From contig NZ_JBDFMM010000001.1 in the NCBI RefSeq assembly GCF_047238265.1, positions 1,240,001 through 1,304,000 on the forward strand: a stretch of DNA of 64,000 nucleotides. Direction: 5' to 3'. Below the pieces are notes generated by a model, which did no database searches, was not told the origin of the DNA, and saw only the letters and a program-made list of their open reading frames with translations. The DNA comes from Paenibacillus_F sp047238265 (GTDB taxonomy: Bacteria; Bacillota; Bacilli; Paenibacillales; NBRC-103111). Below, piece by piece: positions 33,090 to 42,703 of this stretch. Both the position numbers and the translations under genes were made by a program. Each line of letters starts with the position of its first letter. Positions within the stretch are counted from its first letter, which is position 1.

Positions 33090-34315
33090 TAGCGGATACC
33101 CTCCTTCACGGCGGTTGCCTCGCGGGCGGCCGCAATCAGTTCATCGATGGAGCTTGTCTGGCGGCCCCGTTTAATCAGGGCCGTGCCGATCGCCAGCGCG
33201 AGCCTTTGCGCCCGTTCGCGCGCCGCGGCGTCTTCGATTGTGTCGATGTCCGCTACGTGCGAGAGGCCGTAAATACGGCGGACCATTTTGCAGCCGGCGA
33301 AGCCGACGGTTTCCTGAAGAACGCGGTTCAGGTACCAGTCCTGATAGGCGGGCGTTTCGGACATCGGATCGACCGTTTCGTTGTCCCACAGGGCACGGAA
33401 TTCACGCTCGAATACCGTCCACACTTCTTTGACGGTTTCCAGCAGGTACTCCCGGTATTCCGACCGCTCGGCTTCATCCGCGCTCCAGCCTTCCTGGCCC
33501 GCGTAATTGAGCAGCAGATTAGCGAGCACGGCACCGATATCGAAACCCATCGGACCGTAATAGGCGAATTCGGGATCGATGACTTTCGTGGAATCTTCTT
33601 TGATAAAAATACTGCCCGTATGGAGATCGCCGTGAAGCAGGGCTTCGGCCCGCGTAAGGAACGTATTGCGCAGAATGGCGACTTCCAGATGAAGCTCGCG
33701 GTCCTGCCAGATCGCCTGCACGGCATCTTTCAGATGATCTTCGATGCTGTTGTTTTCCGAATCGCGGTAGGGATCGTCGAAAATAAGATCCTCCGTGATT
33801 TTGCACAGCTCGGGATTGATGAACCGGCCGACCTGCAGCTTCTTCTCCTGCTGGTTCATTCCGAGATCCGACGAGAAGAACAGCGTGCGGGCCATAAAGC
33901 GGCCGATATGCTTCGCGAAGAGCGGGTATTTGTTTTTCTCGATCAAGCCCTTGCGCATGATGACATGATCGCTCAAGTCTTCCATCACAGTCAGCGCAAG
34001 CTCTTTCTCATACGCGAAAACGTGAGGAACGAGATCCGGGCACAGGGAGCCTTGAAGCTGGAGGGCTTCGCTTTCGATCCGTGCGCGGTCCAGCGTAAGC
34101 GGCCACGATTCTCCTACGACTTTCGCGTAAGGCAGCGCCTGCTTCAGAATCAGGCTGCGTCCGGACTTTTCATCCGAGATGTGAAAAACAAGATTAAGAT
34201 TGCCGTCCCCGATTTCACGGCTTGTCAGCACCGCGTCGGGCGCGAAAATGTTCGGCAGTCCTTTGGCATATGCAATCGCTTCCGCTTCCGTCAGCGCGTG
34301 GTACGTCGTAGTCAT
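33089..34315 (-). CDS. mtnK: 5-methylthioribose kinase
   Basis: 408 residues. MtnK motifs include SREIGDGNLNLVFHI, the catalytic loop LLHGDLHTGSIF and VIDPEFAYYGPMGFDIG of the aminoglycoside-phosphotransferase-like kinase fold. It phosphorylates methylthioribose for MtnA. AGGAGG lies 8 bases before the ATG. I looked for a SAM riboswitch upstream and saw none. Confidence 0.96.
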
Positions 34316-34515
34316 TGTGCGTTCCTCCTGAGAAAGATTAATAAGTGGCGGCTTGTACCGGGTTGTCCGTTAATTCCGACTTAAATACTAGTATAAAGGA
34401 AAATATCCCTGCATGAAACACAATTTTTAGGGCTCCGGTCCCTGGACACGGCTTACATAAAACGGCTCCGTTCGGCCTACACTACCGGAAGATATCCCAC
34501 ATCAGGAGGTACGTC

Positions 34516-34965
34516 ATGTCGATTGCGATCCGTTCCGCCCACAAAGTACTGAACAAGCAGGTAGCCAACTGGACCGTGCTTTACGTCAAGCTCCACAATT
34601 ATCATTGGTATGTAAAAGGAGATCAATTCTTCACCCTTCACGTGAAGTTTGAAGAATTGTACAACGAAGCGGCAGGCTACGTCGACGAGCTGGCGGAGCG
34701 TCTGCTTGCCGTCGGCGGCAAGCCCGTCGCCACACTCAAAGAGTGCCTGGAATTGAGCGATATCGCGGAAGCCGCTGGGAGCGAGAAGCCGGATGCGATG
34801 GTCCGCGCCCTGCTGGCCGATTTCGAAACCGTCATAAACGAATGCAAAACGGGCATGAAAGAAGCCGAGGAAGCGGGAGACGAAGGGACGTCCGATATGC
34901 TGCTGGGCATTACCCAGTCCCTGGAGAAGCACCGCTGGATGCTTGGTTCTTTCCTGAACGGCTGA
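34516..34965 (+). CDS. dps: Dps family DNA-protecting ferritin-like protein
   Basis: 149 residues with the Dps ferroxidase pattern NYHWYVKGDQFFTLHVKFEE, LYNEAAGYVDELAERLLAVG. It stores iron and protects DNA from peroxide; dodecameric in the family. CAGGAGG precedes the ATG. It is divergent from mtnK. Confidence 0.92.
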   Translation: MSIAIRSAHKVLNKQVANWTVLYVKLHNYHWYVKGDQFFTLHVKFEELYNEAAGYVDELAERLLAVGGKPVATLKECLELSDIAEAAGSEKPDAMVRALLADFETVINECKTGMKEAEEAGDEGTSDMLLGITQSLEKHRWMLGSFLNG

Positions 34966-35049
34966 CGGCGCCCGCGGTTAATTTGAGTTGCAGCCCCAAA
35001 CCGGCGGCGGACCCTGCGGTGCGGGAATAACCCCCGGTTACGGATGCCG

Positions 35050-35083
35050 ACCGGCGGCCTCTCAGGAGGTCCGCCGGTTTTTT
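35050..35083 (+). terminator. Rho-independent terminator after dps
   Basis: ACCGGCGG (35050-35057) pairs with CCGCCGGT (35071-35078), with an inner CCTC/GAGG stem, followed by TTTTTT. Confidence 0.85.
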
Positions 35084-35138
35084 GGCTGCCTTCACGAAAA
35101 ATTTACCGCCGATTTTCCGCAATTTTTGCGGGACGGGT

Positions 35139-35168
35139 TTGGCTTTTTGGGAAAGCGCCCACTATAAT
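35139..35168 (+). promoter_or_regulatory. sigma-A promoter of the DUF1802 gene
   Basis: TTGGCT (35139-35144) and TATAAT (35163-35168), 18-base spacing, about 40 bases before the GTG start. Confidence 0.65.
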
Positions 35169-35210
35169 AAGAGGGAGTGAGCCGAATAACGGGCAAGAGA
35201 GGTGTAAACG

Positions 35211-35804
35211 GTGACACATTCCCAAATGGCGTTGAAAGAATGGGCTTCGGCCGTACAGGCTCTGGAGCAGGGCGAGCAGATTCTCATCATGCGCAAAGGC
35301 GGCATCCGCGAAGAAACGAGAGATTTCCGGGTCGTTTCCGATGCCTTTTACCTGTATCCGACCTACGAGCACCAGAAGCCGCATCTCATTAAAGATTCCG
35401 CTCAGCCGAGGCTTCAAGAGACGCTGGACGGCTGGAATCCGGACGACAGGCAGGTGAAGATTTCTTCCTGGGCCGAACTGGTCCGCGACATTGAAGTCAG
35501 CGACGCGGAGACGCTGGAGAGGCTGCAGCCTTTTCATATCTGGACCGAGACCTTTGCGGAGGAAAGGCTGAAGTGGAAGCGCAAGCAGCCTCTTCATGTC
35601 ATGCTTCTCCGGGTGTATAAGCTGGACAAGCCGGTGATCCTGAACGTCGATCCTTCCTATGAAGGCTGCAGATCCTGGATCGAGCTCCACGGAGAACTGG
35701 AATCCGCGGGCAGGACTCCGGTGATTGGCGACGAAGCTTTTCAGGCGGCTGTGGACAAGATCGAGAAAGCACTGACGGACGGAGCGCCGGTCAGCGGGTC
35801 CTGA
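35211..35804 (+). CDS. DUF1802 family protein
   Basis: 197 residues: ALKEWASAVQALEQGEQILI, MRKGGIREE, and FYLYPTYEHQKPHLIK are characteristic of DUF1802 (PF08819), an uncharacterised family. GTG start with AGAGAGGTG upstream. Monocistronic between terminator-flanked units; function unknown. Confidence 0.85.
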   Translation: MTHSQMALKEWASAVQALEQGEQILIMRKGGIREETRDFRVVSDAFYLYPTYEHQKPHLIKDSAQPRLQETLDGWNPDDRQVKISSWAELVRDIEVSDAETLERLQPFHIWTETFAEERLKWKRKQPLHVMLLRVYKLDKPVILNVDPSYEGCRSWIELHGELESAGRTPVIGDEAFQAAVDKIEKALTDGAPVSGS

Positions 35805-36039
35805 TCCAGGGGCCCTGTGTCATACCGCCGGCCGGCCGCCCGCTGACGCGGGTTAGGCAGGCTGGCGGCGTCGCAGCAGACGAAGAAGTCGGAACACGAG
35901 TGAACAAGCATTGTTCAACCGGAATTCTTTTGCGGCAGGCCGGGCATTCTGGAAAGAATTACATAGTTTTATTCGCCGTGCAATGAAAAAGCTCATATGA
36001 CGGCGTTTAAACACGATAGACGGGGGAAAATGCCCTTTC
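35805..36039. other. intergenic region before the suf operon
   Basis: No gene seen. It contains a GC-rich stretch near 35830-35860 and the inverted repeat TGAACAAGCATTGTTCA (35901-35917), 7-bp arms with a 3-base centre, which looks like an operator for an unknown regulator. Confidence 0.4.
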
Positions 36040-36113
36040 TTGATTTAAGCTGGCGGCATAGACTATGATGAAGCTATTGAGAATCATTGATAATCATATT
36101 AGAATGATTATAA
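36040..36113 (+). promoter_or_regulatory. suf promoter with Fur/PerR-like box
   Basis: TTGATT (36040-36045) and TATGAT (36064-36069) are separated by 18 bases. Downstream, TTAGAATGATTATAA (36099-36113; reverse TTATAATCATTCTAA) matches the PerR consensus TTATAATNATTATAA at all but one position. A second overlapping AT-rich Fur-type stretch lies at 36078-36098. Control by iron or peroxide through a Fur-family protein is likely; which member is not decidable here. Confidence 0.6.
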
Positions 36114-36150
36114 AGTGAAATTCATTGAAAAGTTGGAGGGTTAAATCACT

Positions 36151-36987
36151 ATGGCAAACGCACCCGTATTCACAATAGAGGGTCTTAAGGCACAAATCGA
36201 AGGCAAAGAGATCCTGAAAGGCTTAAGCCTTGAAGTTAAAGGCGGAGAAATCCACGCCATCATGGGACCTAACGGTACCGGTAAAAGTACGCTGGCTTCC
36301 ACGATCATGGGCCACCCTAAATATGAAGTAACCGAAGGCTCCATCAGCCTGGACGGCGAAGATGTGCTGGAAATGGCCGTCGACGAGAGAGCACGCGCAG
36401 GCCTGTTCCTGGCGATGCAGTACCCGAGCGAAATCGCCGGCGTAACGAATGCCGACTTCCTCCGCAGCGCGATCAACGCGCGCCGTGAAGAAGGCAGCGA
36501 AATTTCCCTGATCAAGTTTATCCGCCAGATGGAAAGCAAAATGAAGGAACTCGAAATGAACCCGGAATTTATGCACCGTTACCTCAATGAAGGTTTCTCC
36601 GGCGGCGAGAAGAAGCGGAATGAAATTCTGCAAATGCTGATGCTCGATCCGCGCATCGTCATTCTTGACGAAATCGACTCCGGTCTCGATATCGACGCCC
36701 TTCGCATCGTCGCGACAGGCGTTAACGCGATGCGCAGCGAAGACCGCGGCTTCCTGATCATCACCCACTACCAGCGCCTGCTGGATTATGTAACGCCTGA
36801 CTTCGTCCACGTGATGATGCAGGGCAGAATCGTTAAATCCGGCGGCCCTGAGCTGGCACAGCGTCTGGAGAAAGACGGCTACGACTGGATCAAAGAAGAG
36901 CTGGGCATCGTCGACGAGACGGTCGGCAATGACGACGAGCAAGAATTCCAAGTTCCTATGAACACAACCGCACCGAAATATAACTAA
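36151..36987 (+). CDS. sufC: Fe-S cluster assembly ATPase SufC
   Basis: 278 residues. Walker A GPNGTGKST, signature FSGGEKKRNE and Walker B IVILDEIDSGLD define the ABC ATPase of the SufBCD scaffold. It is about 18 residues longer than usual, with a C-terminal tail ending in MNTTAPKYN. First gene of sufCDSUB; TTGGAGGG precedes the ATG. Confidence 0.96.
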   Translation: MANAPVFTIEGLKAQIEGKEILKGLSLEVKGGEIHAIMGPNGTGKSTLASTIMGHPKYEVTEGSISLDGEDVLEMAVDERARAGLFLAMQYPSEIAGVTNADFLRSAINARREEGSEISLIKFIRQMESKMKELEMNPEFMHRYLNEGFSGGEKKRNEILQMLMLDPRIVILDEIDSGLDIDALRIVATGVNAMRSEDRGFLIITHYQRLLDYVTPDFVHVMMQGRIVKSGGPELAQRLEKDGYDWIKEELGIVDETVGNDDEQEFQVPMNTTAPKYN

Positions 36988-37019
36988 TGGCCTGGGCTAT
37001 ATATTAGGAGGAAATAGAT

Positions 37020-38316
37020 ATGACGACACAAACCATTCTTCCCGTTGATTCCCAAGCCGTCGCCCAAGCGTCGAAAGCCAGACAGGAGCCGGAGTGGTTG
37101 ACCGATCTGCGCGTGCAGGCGGCAAATCTGGCGGGATCTTTGGAACTGCCTAAATTGGAAAAAACGAGATTGGACCGCTGGGACCTGAGCTCTTTCGGCA
37201 CGTACCGCGAGCCTCAAGCCCTCGCTTCCGTCAGCGAGCTGCCGGAGCAGGTTAAAACACTCGTCGGAGATACGAATATTATCGTTCAGCGGAACTCCGG
37301 AGCCGTATACCGCGCTCTGTCCGAAGAACTTGCTTCCCTCGGCGTGATCTTTACGGATCTGGAAACCGCGGTACGCGAGCACGCCGATCTGGTCCGCCCT
37401 TACCTCGGCAAAGCGGTCGAAGCGGGCGAAAACCTGCTGACGGCCGTGCATGCGGCAACGTGGAGCGGCGGCGTATTCGTTTACGTTCCGAAGAACGTCA
37501 ACGTGGAAATCCCGCTGCAGGCCTTGTTCCTGTCCGATGATTCGGCAGCGAGCTTCTCGCCGCACATCCTGATCGTAGCGGATACGAACAGCTCCGTCAC
37601 GTACGTGGAGAACTTTACTTCGATCGGTACCGGTGCTTCGCTCGTACAAAACGGGGTAACCGAAGTATTTGTAAAACCGGGCGCGAACGTTCACTTTGCT
37701 TCCGTTCACAACCTTACGGAAGGCGTTACGGATTTGACTTACCGCCGTGCCGTCGTAGAGAACGACGGACGCGTGAACTGGATCGTCGGTGAGATGAACC
37801 AGGGCAATTCCATGTCCGACACGACTTCGATCCTGAAGGGCAACGGCTCTTACTCGGATGCGAAAGTGATCTGCGTGGGAACGAACGATCAGAAGCTGAA
37901 CCTGACGACTCGCGCGGTTCACTTCGGTCTGAGCTCCAACAGCGACATGATTACGCGTGCGGTTATGAGAGACCAGGCTACCGCCATCATTAACGGAATC
38001 ACGAAGATCGAGAAAGGCGCGACGGGCGCCAACGGTCAGCAGACGGAGCGTGTGCTCATGCTCAGCCCGAAAGCCCGCGGCGACGCCAATCCGATCCTTC
38101 TGATCGACGAAGATGACGTTAAAGCCGGCCATGCGGCGAGTGTGGGTCAAGTAAACCAGGACCAGGTTTACTACATGATGTCCCGCGGGATTTCCCGTGA
38201 GGAAGCCACTCGTCTCCTGATTTACGGCTTCCTGGCTCCGGTCGTATCGGAGATTCCGATCGCCAAGCTGGAAGAGCAGACTGCAAACTATGGTAGAGAG
38301 GAAGCTGGGGCAATGA
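37020..38316 (+). CDS. sufD: Fe-S cluster assembly protein SufD (frame broken at 38277-38282)
   Basis: As written, the frame passes into sufS without a stop, giving an 839-residue SufD-SufS fusion. The shift is at CAGACT (38277-38282). Removing one base there gives the ordinary SufD C-terminus EEQLQTMVERKLGQ and a TGA at 38314-38316 that overlaps the sufS ATG, for 431 residues, the expected length. The beta-helix core with ITRAVMRDQATAIINGITKI and RGISREEATRLL is typical of SufD. It forms the SufBC2D scaffold. A sequence or insertion artefact is more likely than a true fusion. Confidence 0.85.
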
Positions 38317-39539
38317 AACCTTCGGAGATACGCGAACTGTTTCCCATTTTGAATCAGGAAGTGAACGGGCATCCGCTCGTTTATCTGGATAGCTCCGCGA
38401 CTTCCCAGAAGCCGGTCCAAGTCATCGAGGCCCTGAAAAAGTATTACGAATGGGACAATTCGAACGTACACCGAGGCGTCCACACCCTGGGGTCCCGTGC
38501 CACAGACGCTTACGAAGGAGCGCGTGCGAAGGTTGTCCGTTTTATCAACGCCCGCTCCGAGCAGGAAATCATTTTCACCCGCGGCACGACGACGGCGATC
38601 AACCTGGTTGCCAGCTCGTATGCCCGCTCCATCTGCGGGGAAGGCGACGAAATCGTCATCACCCCGATGGAACACCACAGCAATCTCATTCCATGGCAGC
38701 AGGTCGCGAAAGCGACCGGCGCCACGCTCAAATATATCCCGCTTCAACCGGACGGCTCCATCGCCATTGAAGATGTGGAGAAAACGATTACGGACCGCAC
38801 GAAATTCGTTTCGGTCGTTCATCTTTCCAACGTTCTGGGTGTCTTGAACCCGGTGAAAGCCATCGCCGAGATCGCTCACCGCCACGGCGCGAAGATGATG
38901 GTGGACGGCGCACAGAGCGCTCCTCACCTGAAAGTGGATGTGCAGGATCTGGATTGCGACTTCTTCGCCTTCTCCGGCCACAAAATGTGTGGACCTACCG
39001 GAATCGGGGTATTGTATGGGAAGAAGGAGTTGCTTGAAGCGATGGAGCCGATCGAATTCGGCGGCGAAATGATCGACCATGTGGATCTGTACGATTCCAC
39101 GTGGAAGGAGCTTCCCTGGAAATTCGAGGGGGGAACGCCGATCATCGCCGGTGCCATCGGTCTCGGAGCTGCTATCGACTTCCTGGAGGAGATCGGCCTA
39201 GACGCCATCGCCGACCACGATGCCGGGTTGACTGCCTATGCGATGGAGCGTATGCTTGAGATTGAAGGTCTGAATGTTTACGGTCCGAGAAACAACCGCG
39301 TCGGGCTTGTCACCTTTAACCTGGGTGACGTTCATCCGCACGACGTGGCCACAGTGCTGGATGCCGAAGGCATCGCCATCCGTGCCGGTCATCACTGCTG
39401 CCAGCCGCTGATGCGCTGGCTGGAACAATCGGCTACGGCGCGCGCCAGCTTTTATTTATACAATACAGAAGATGACATCGACCGACTCGTCCAGGGCTTA
39501 CTAAAAACAAAGGAGTATTTCGGTCATGCAATTGGATGA
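38313..39539 (+). CDS. sufS: cysteine desulfurase SufS
   Basis: 408 residues from ATG 38313, the family's usual length (406 in Bacillus subtilis). PLP lysine in FSGHKMCGPTGIGVLYG, active-site Cys in RAGHHCCQPLM. It removes sulfur from cysteine and passes it to SufU. GAGAGGAAG in the end of sufD is its ribosome site; it overlaps sufU by 14 bases. Confidence 0.95.
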   Translation: MKPSEIRELFPILNQEVNGHPLVYLDSSATSQKPVQVIEALKKYYEWDNSNVHRGVHTLGSRATDAYEGARAKVVRFINARSEQEIIFTRGTTTAINLVASSYARSICGEGDEIVITPMEHHSNLIPWQQVAKATGATLKYIPLQPDGSIAIEDVEKTITDRTKFVSVVHLSNVLGVLNPVKAIAEIAHRHGAKMMVDGAQSAPHLKVDVQDLDCDFFAFSGHKMCGPTGIGVLYGKKELLEAMEPIEFGGEMIDHVDLYDSTWKELPWKFEGGTPIIAGAIGLGAAIDFLEEIGLDAIADHDAGLTAYAMERMLEIEGLNVYGPRNNRVGLVTFNLGDVHPHDVATVLDAEGIAIRAGHHCCQPLMRWLEQSATARASFYLYNTEDDIDRLVQGLLKTKEYFGHAIG

Positions 39540-39954
39540 TTTATACCGCAGAGTCATCATGGATCATTATAAAACACCTAGAAACCGCGGGTCGTTCGAC
39601 GACAGCGAAGCGGTTTCAATCAACTTGAATAACCCGACATGCGGGGACCGGATCACTTTGCAGATGCAGGTGGAAGACGGAAAGGTCAAAGCCGCCAAGT
39701 ATGTCGGCGAGGGATGCTCCATTTCGATGTCCTCCGCTTCGATGATGACGGATGCCGTCAAAGGCAAAACGCTCGAAGAAGCGCTCGAGATGGCAGAGAA
39801 TTTCTCCAAGCTGATGAAGGGCGAAGACGTTGAATTCGAATATGAAGATATAGAGGCTTTGTCCGGTGTGAATAAATTCCCGGCCCGTATCAAATGCGCC
39901 ACACTCGCATGGAACGCGCTCCGCAAAGGGATTGAACAGACGAAGCAGCCGTAA
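39526..39954 (+). CDS. sufU: sulfur-relay / zinc protein SufU
   Basis: 142 residues with three conserved Cys, in NPTCGDRI, GEGCSISMSSASMM and IKCATLAW, plus the Asp of CGD, as in zinc-binding SufU that accepts sulfur from SufS. Overlaps the end of sufS; AAAGGAG upstream. Confidence 0.95.
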   Translation: MQLDDLYRRVIMDHYKTPRNRGSFDDSEAVSINLNNPTCGDRITLQMQVEDGKVKAAKYVGEGCSISMSSASMMTDAVKGKTLEEALEMAENFSKLMKGEDVEFEYEDIEALSGVNKFPARIKCATLAWNALRKGIEQTKQP

Positions 39955-39981
39955 GAACAACAATTAAAGGAGGTTGGTACG

Positions 39982-41379
39982 ATGGCTAAGCAAATGCCAG
40001 AAATGGAAGAGTACAAATACGGCTTTCGGGACGAGCACAAGTCTATTTTCCAATCGGGAAAAGGCCTGAACGCCGAGATCGTCACCGAAATTTCCAGAAT
40101 GAAAGGCGAGCCCGAGTGGATGCTCGAGTTCCGTCTGAAATCGCTGGAACAATTTTTCAGCATGCCGATGCCGCGTTGGGGCGGTAACCTGGATGATCTT
40201 GATTTCAACGACATCCAGTATTATGTCAAGCCGTCCGAGAAGCAGGGCAAGACATGGGAAGAGGTTCCGACCGAGATTAAGGAAACGTTCGACAAGCTCG
40301 GTATTCCGGAAGCGGAGCAGAAGTTCCTTGCCGGCGTATCGGCTCAGTACGAGTCCGAGGTCGTTTACCACAGCATGCAGAAAGAACTTGAAGATCAAGG
40401 CGTGATCTTCATGGACACCGACAGCGCGCTGCGTGAATACCCGGAACTGTTCCGCGAATATTTCGGAACCGTTATTCCTCCGACCGACAATAAGTTTGCC
40501 GCGTTGAACAGCGCCGTATGGTCCGGCGGAAGCTTCATTTACGTACCGAAAGGCGTAAAATGCGAAGTTCCGCTTCAAGCGTATTTCCGTATCAACTCGG
40601 AAAATATGGGGCAGTTCGAGCGTACCCTGATCATTACGGACGAAGACAGCTTCGTTCACTATGTAGAAGGCTGTACCGCTCCGGTATACAGCACGAACTC
40701 GCTTCACAGCGCGGTCGTTGAAATCGTATGCCGCAAAAACTCCCGTGCCCGTTACACGACCATCCAGAACTGGGCGCCGAACATCTACAACCTCGTTACC
40801 AAGCGTGCCGTCGCCGAAGAAGGCGCGAACATGGAATGGGTGGATGGCAACATCGGCTCCAAGCTGACGATGAAATATCCGGCCGTCGTGCTTAAAGGCC
40901 GCGGCGCCAAAGGCTCCGTTCTGTCCATTGCCGTTGCGGGTAAAGGCCAGCATCAGGATGCCGGTGCCAAAATGATCCACCTTGCTCCGGACACCACTTC
41001 GACGATCATTTCGAAGTCGATCTCCAAGCATGGCGGTAAAGTAACCTACCGCGGACTCGCTTCTTTCGGCCGCAACTCCGGAGGCGCGAAATCCAACATC
41101 AAGTGCGACACGCTGATTATGGATAAACAATCCACGTCCGACACGATTCCGTACAACGAAATCATGAACGACAACATCACGCTGGAGCACGAAGCGACCG
41201 TTTCGAAAGTATCCGAAGATCAGCTCTTCTACCTGATGAGCCGCGGTCTTTCGGAAGGCGAAGCGACGCAGATGATCGTAATGGGCTTTATCGAGCCGTT
41301 CACGAAAGAACTTCCGATGGAGTACGCGGTCGAAATGAACCGTCTCATCAAGTTCGAGATGGAAGGTTCCATCGGTTAA
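39982..41379 (+). CDS. sufB: Fe-S cluster scaffold protein SufB
   Basis: 465 residues. SufB hallmarks: NKFAALNSAVWSGGSFIYVP, KGVKCEVPLQAYFRIN, EGCTAPVYST, and MSRGLSEGEATQMIVMGFIE. Together with SufC and SufD it assembles Fe-S clusters. AAAGGAGGTTGG precedes the ATG. Last gene of the operon. Confidence 0.96.
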   Translation: MAKQMPEMEEYKYGFRDEHKSIFQSGKGLNAEIVTEISRMKGEPEWMLEFRLKSLEQFFSMPMPRWGGNLDDLDFNDIQYYVKPSEKQGKTWEEVPTEIKETFDKLGIPEAEQKFLAGVSAQYESEVVYHSMQKELEDQGVIFMDTDSALREYPELFREYFGTVIPPTDNKFAALNSAVWSGGSFIYVPKGVKCEVPLQAYFRINSENMGQFERTLIITDEDSFVHYVEGCTAPVYSTNSLHSAVVEIVCRKNSRARYTTIQNWAPNIYNLVTKRAVAEEGANMEWVDGNIGSKLTMKYPAVVLKGRGAKGSVLSIAVAGKGQHQDAGAKMIHLAPDTTSTIISKSISKHGGKVTYRGLASFGRNSGGAKSNIKCDTLIMDKQSTSDTIPYNEIMNDNITLEHEATVSKVSEDQLFYLMSRGLSEGEATQMIVMGFIEPFTKELPMEYAVEMNRLIKFEMEGSIG

Positions 41380-41401
41380 TCCTTGTCACCTAAACAAACA
41401 G

Positions 41402-41439
41402 ACGTGTCCGAATTTAATTTATTCGGGCACGTTTTTTTT
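41402..41439 (+). terminator. terminator of the suf operon
   Basis: ACGTGTCCGAAT and ATTCGGGCACGT form a 12-bp stem with one wobble, followed by eight Ts. Confidence 0.9.
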
Positions 41440-41571
41440 GCATAAAAAAACAAATACGGTTACAACCTAATGCTGCTTCCCGGTGTTTGTTCCGAATCTT
41501 AGGCCGAAGAAAAATGTTGGGTGAGCTGCGGCAATACCGAAACAACCTAAGTACCTCAAGGAGGAAATCAA

Positions 41572-41907
41572 GTGACGAGCAAATTGATTATTAAACTGAT
41601 CCTGAACGGGATTATTGTCGTACCTTTGCTGTTGACTTTTACGGAAGCGAGTTTTACGTCGGCGCTTATTACGGCGGTTTTGTTGTCGCTCGTGGCTTTT
41701 GTAATCGGGGATCAGCTGATTTTGAGGGTTTCCAATAACACGATTGCGACGATTTGTGACGCCGCACTGGCTTTTGTTTTTTTACGGCTGGCGGCTTATA
41801 CTGCGGACTGGTCGCTTTCCACAGGCGAGCTGTTGACCATTGTGCTTGTGCTTGGCGTGATCGAGGCTATGTATCACCGGATGTTACGGGAACTGCCGGC
41901 CAGGTAG
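41572..41907 (+). CDS. DUF2512 family membrane protein (YndM-like)
   Basis: 111 residues from GTG 41572, CAAGGAGG upstream. Four predicted transmembrane segments (IIKLILNGIIVVPLLLTF, LITAVLLSLVAFVIGDQLI, TICDAALAFVFLRLAAYTA, ELLTIVLVLGVIEAM), the pattern of PF10710. Function unknown. Confidence 0.75.
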   Translation: MTSKLIIKLILNGIIVVPLLLTFTEASFTSALITAVLLSLVAFVIGDQLILRVSNNTIATICDAALAFVFLRLAAYTADWSLSTGELLTIVLVLGVIEAMYHRMLRELPAR

Positions 41908-42074
41908 GAGAAATGCAGCCCTGGAAAGATCGGCGATGTAATTTAAAATCCGACCAGGTTTTGTTCACGATCCCCGAGGCTCGGTCTTTTAATTTTCGGC
42001 AGATGAAGCTTGCAGCCGGACCGGCATGTCCTTTCCCCGCTAAGCAGGTCAAGCCCAAAAGCCCCGACCACCGG

Positions 42075-42506
42075 TTAAGGCAGCCGCAGGCCGGCTCTTA
42101 TCGTGGGATCGACCGCAAGCGGGACCAAGGCGCTGGCAAGCCAAACCATGGCGATCAGAAACGAGAAAAGGGAGAGAACAAGCCCGGCGGAACGCCGGTG
42201 AGAGCGTCTGGCGACAAGGCCGGAGCAGAAGGCGGTAATCCCGAGAATAATGCCCAGGGGAAGCGTCACGACCAGCAGGTTAAAAAGGAGCGCCAAAATG
42301 CCGCAAAGCATCGCAAGGACAGCCGAAGTCTTTCTCTGTTTTACGGGAGGCGGAGTGTAAACGGAAGAAAACGATGAGGAGAGCCCGGGATCCCGCAAGG
42401 GTTCGCTCTTTTCATTGCCGGTGCTGGCGGATGTGCCTTCCCACTTGGGATCAGGCGGATGATTTATCGTTACAAATGGCTGTTCTTTGTCTTTGTCGTC
42501 GTTCAA
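42075..42506 (-). CDS. small DUF4190-like membrane protein
   Basis: 143 residues from TTG 42506 with AGGAGG 9 bases upstream. A disordered polar N-terminus (residues 1-55) precedes two transmembrane helices (TSAVLAMLCGILALLFNLLV, LVLSLFSFLIAMVWLASALV) linked by a Gly-rich middle. Such proteins are common in Firmicutes; function unknown. Confidence 0.65.
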   Translation of the reverse strand: MNDDKDKEQPFVTINHPPDPKWEGTSASTGNEKSEPLRDPGLSSSFSSVYTPPPVKQRKTSAVLAMLCGILALLFNLLVVTLPLGIILGITAFCSGLVARRSHRRSAGLVLSLFSFLIAMVWLASALVPLAVDPTIRAGLRLP

Positions 42507-42703
42507 GATTTATGCGCCTCCTTGAGGAAGGTTGGGGTGCGGTATTTACCACCGGCGGATTTGACGTACCCGGTTAAGATGAATCGCCGAACCACGGATA
42601 GGCGGATCGTGTGTGCCGATACGGCCATTGTAGCACAAAACAGCCGCACAATCCCAAAGGAGAGGCGGCTGTTGCTTTTTACAGAATAGAAATAAAGCGC
42701 TTA

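Noticed and set aside
34316..34440. SAM riboswitch upstream of mtnK
   Set aside because: The conserved S-box core sequences are not present in the leader.
36984..39080. 698-codon open frame opposite sufD-sufS
   Set aside because: Antisense shadow; the plus strand encodes conserved Suf proteins.
39964..41190. 408-codon open frame opposite sufB
   Set aside because: Antisense shadow of SufB with no domain of its own.
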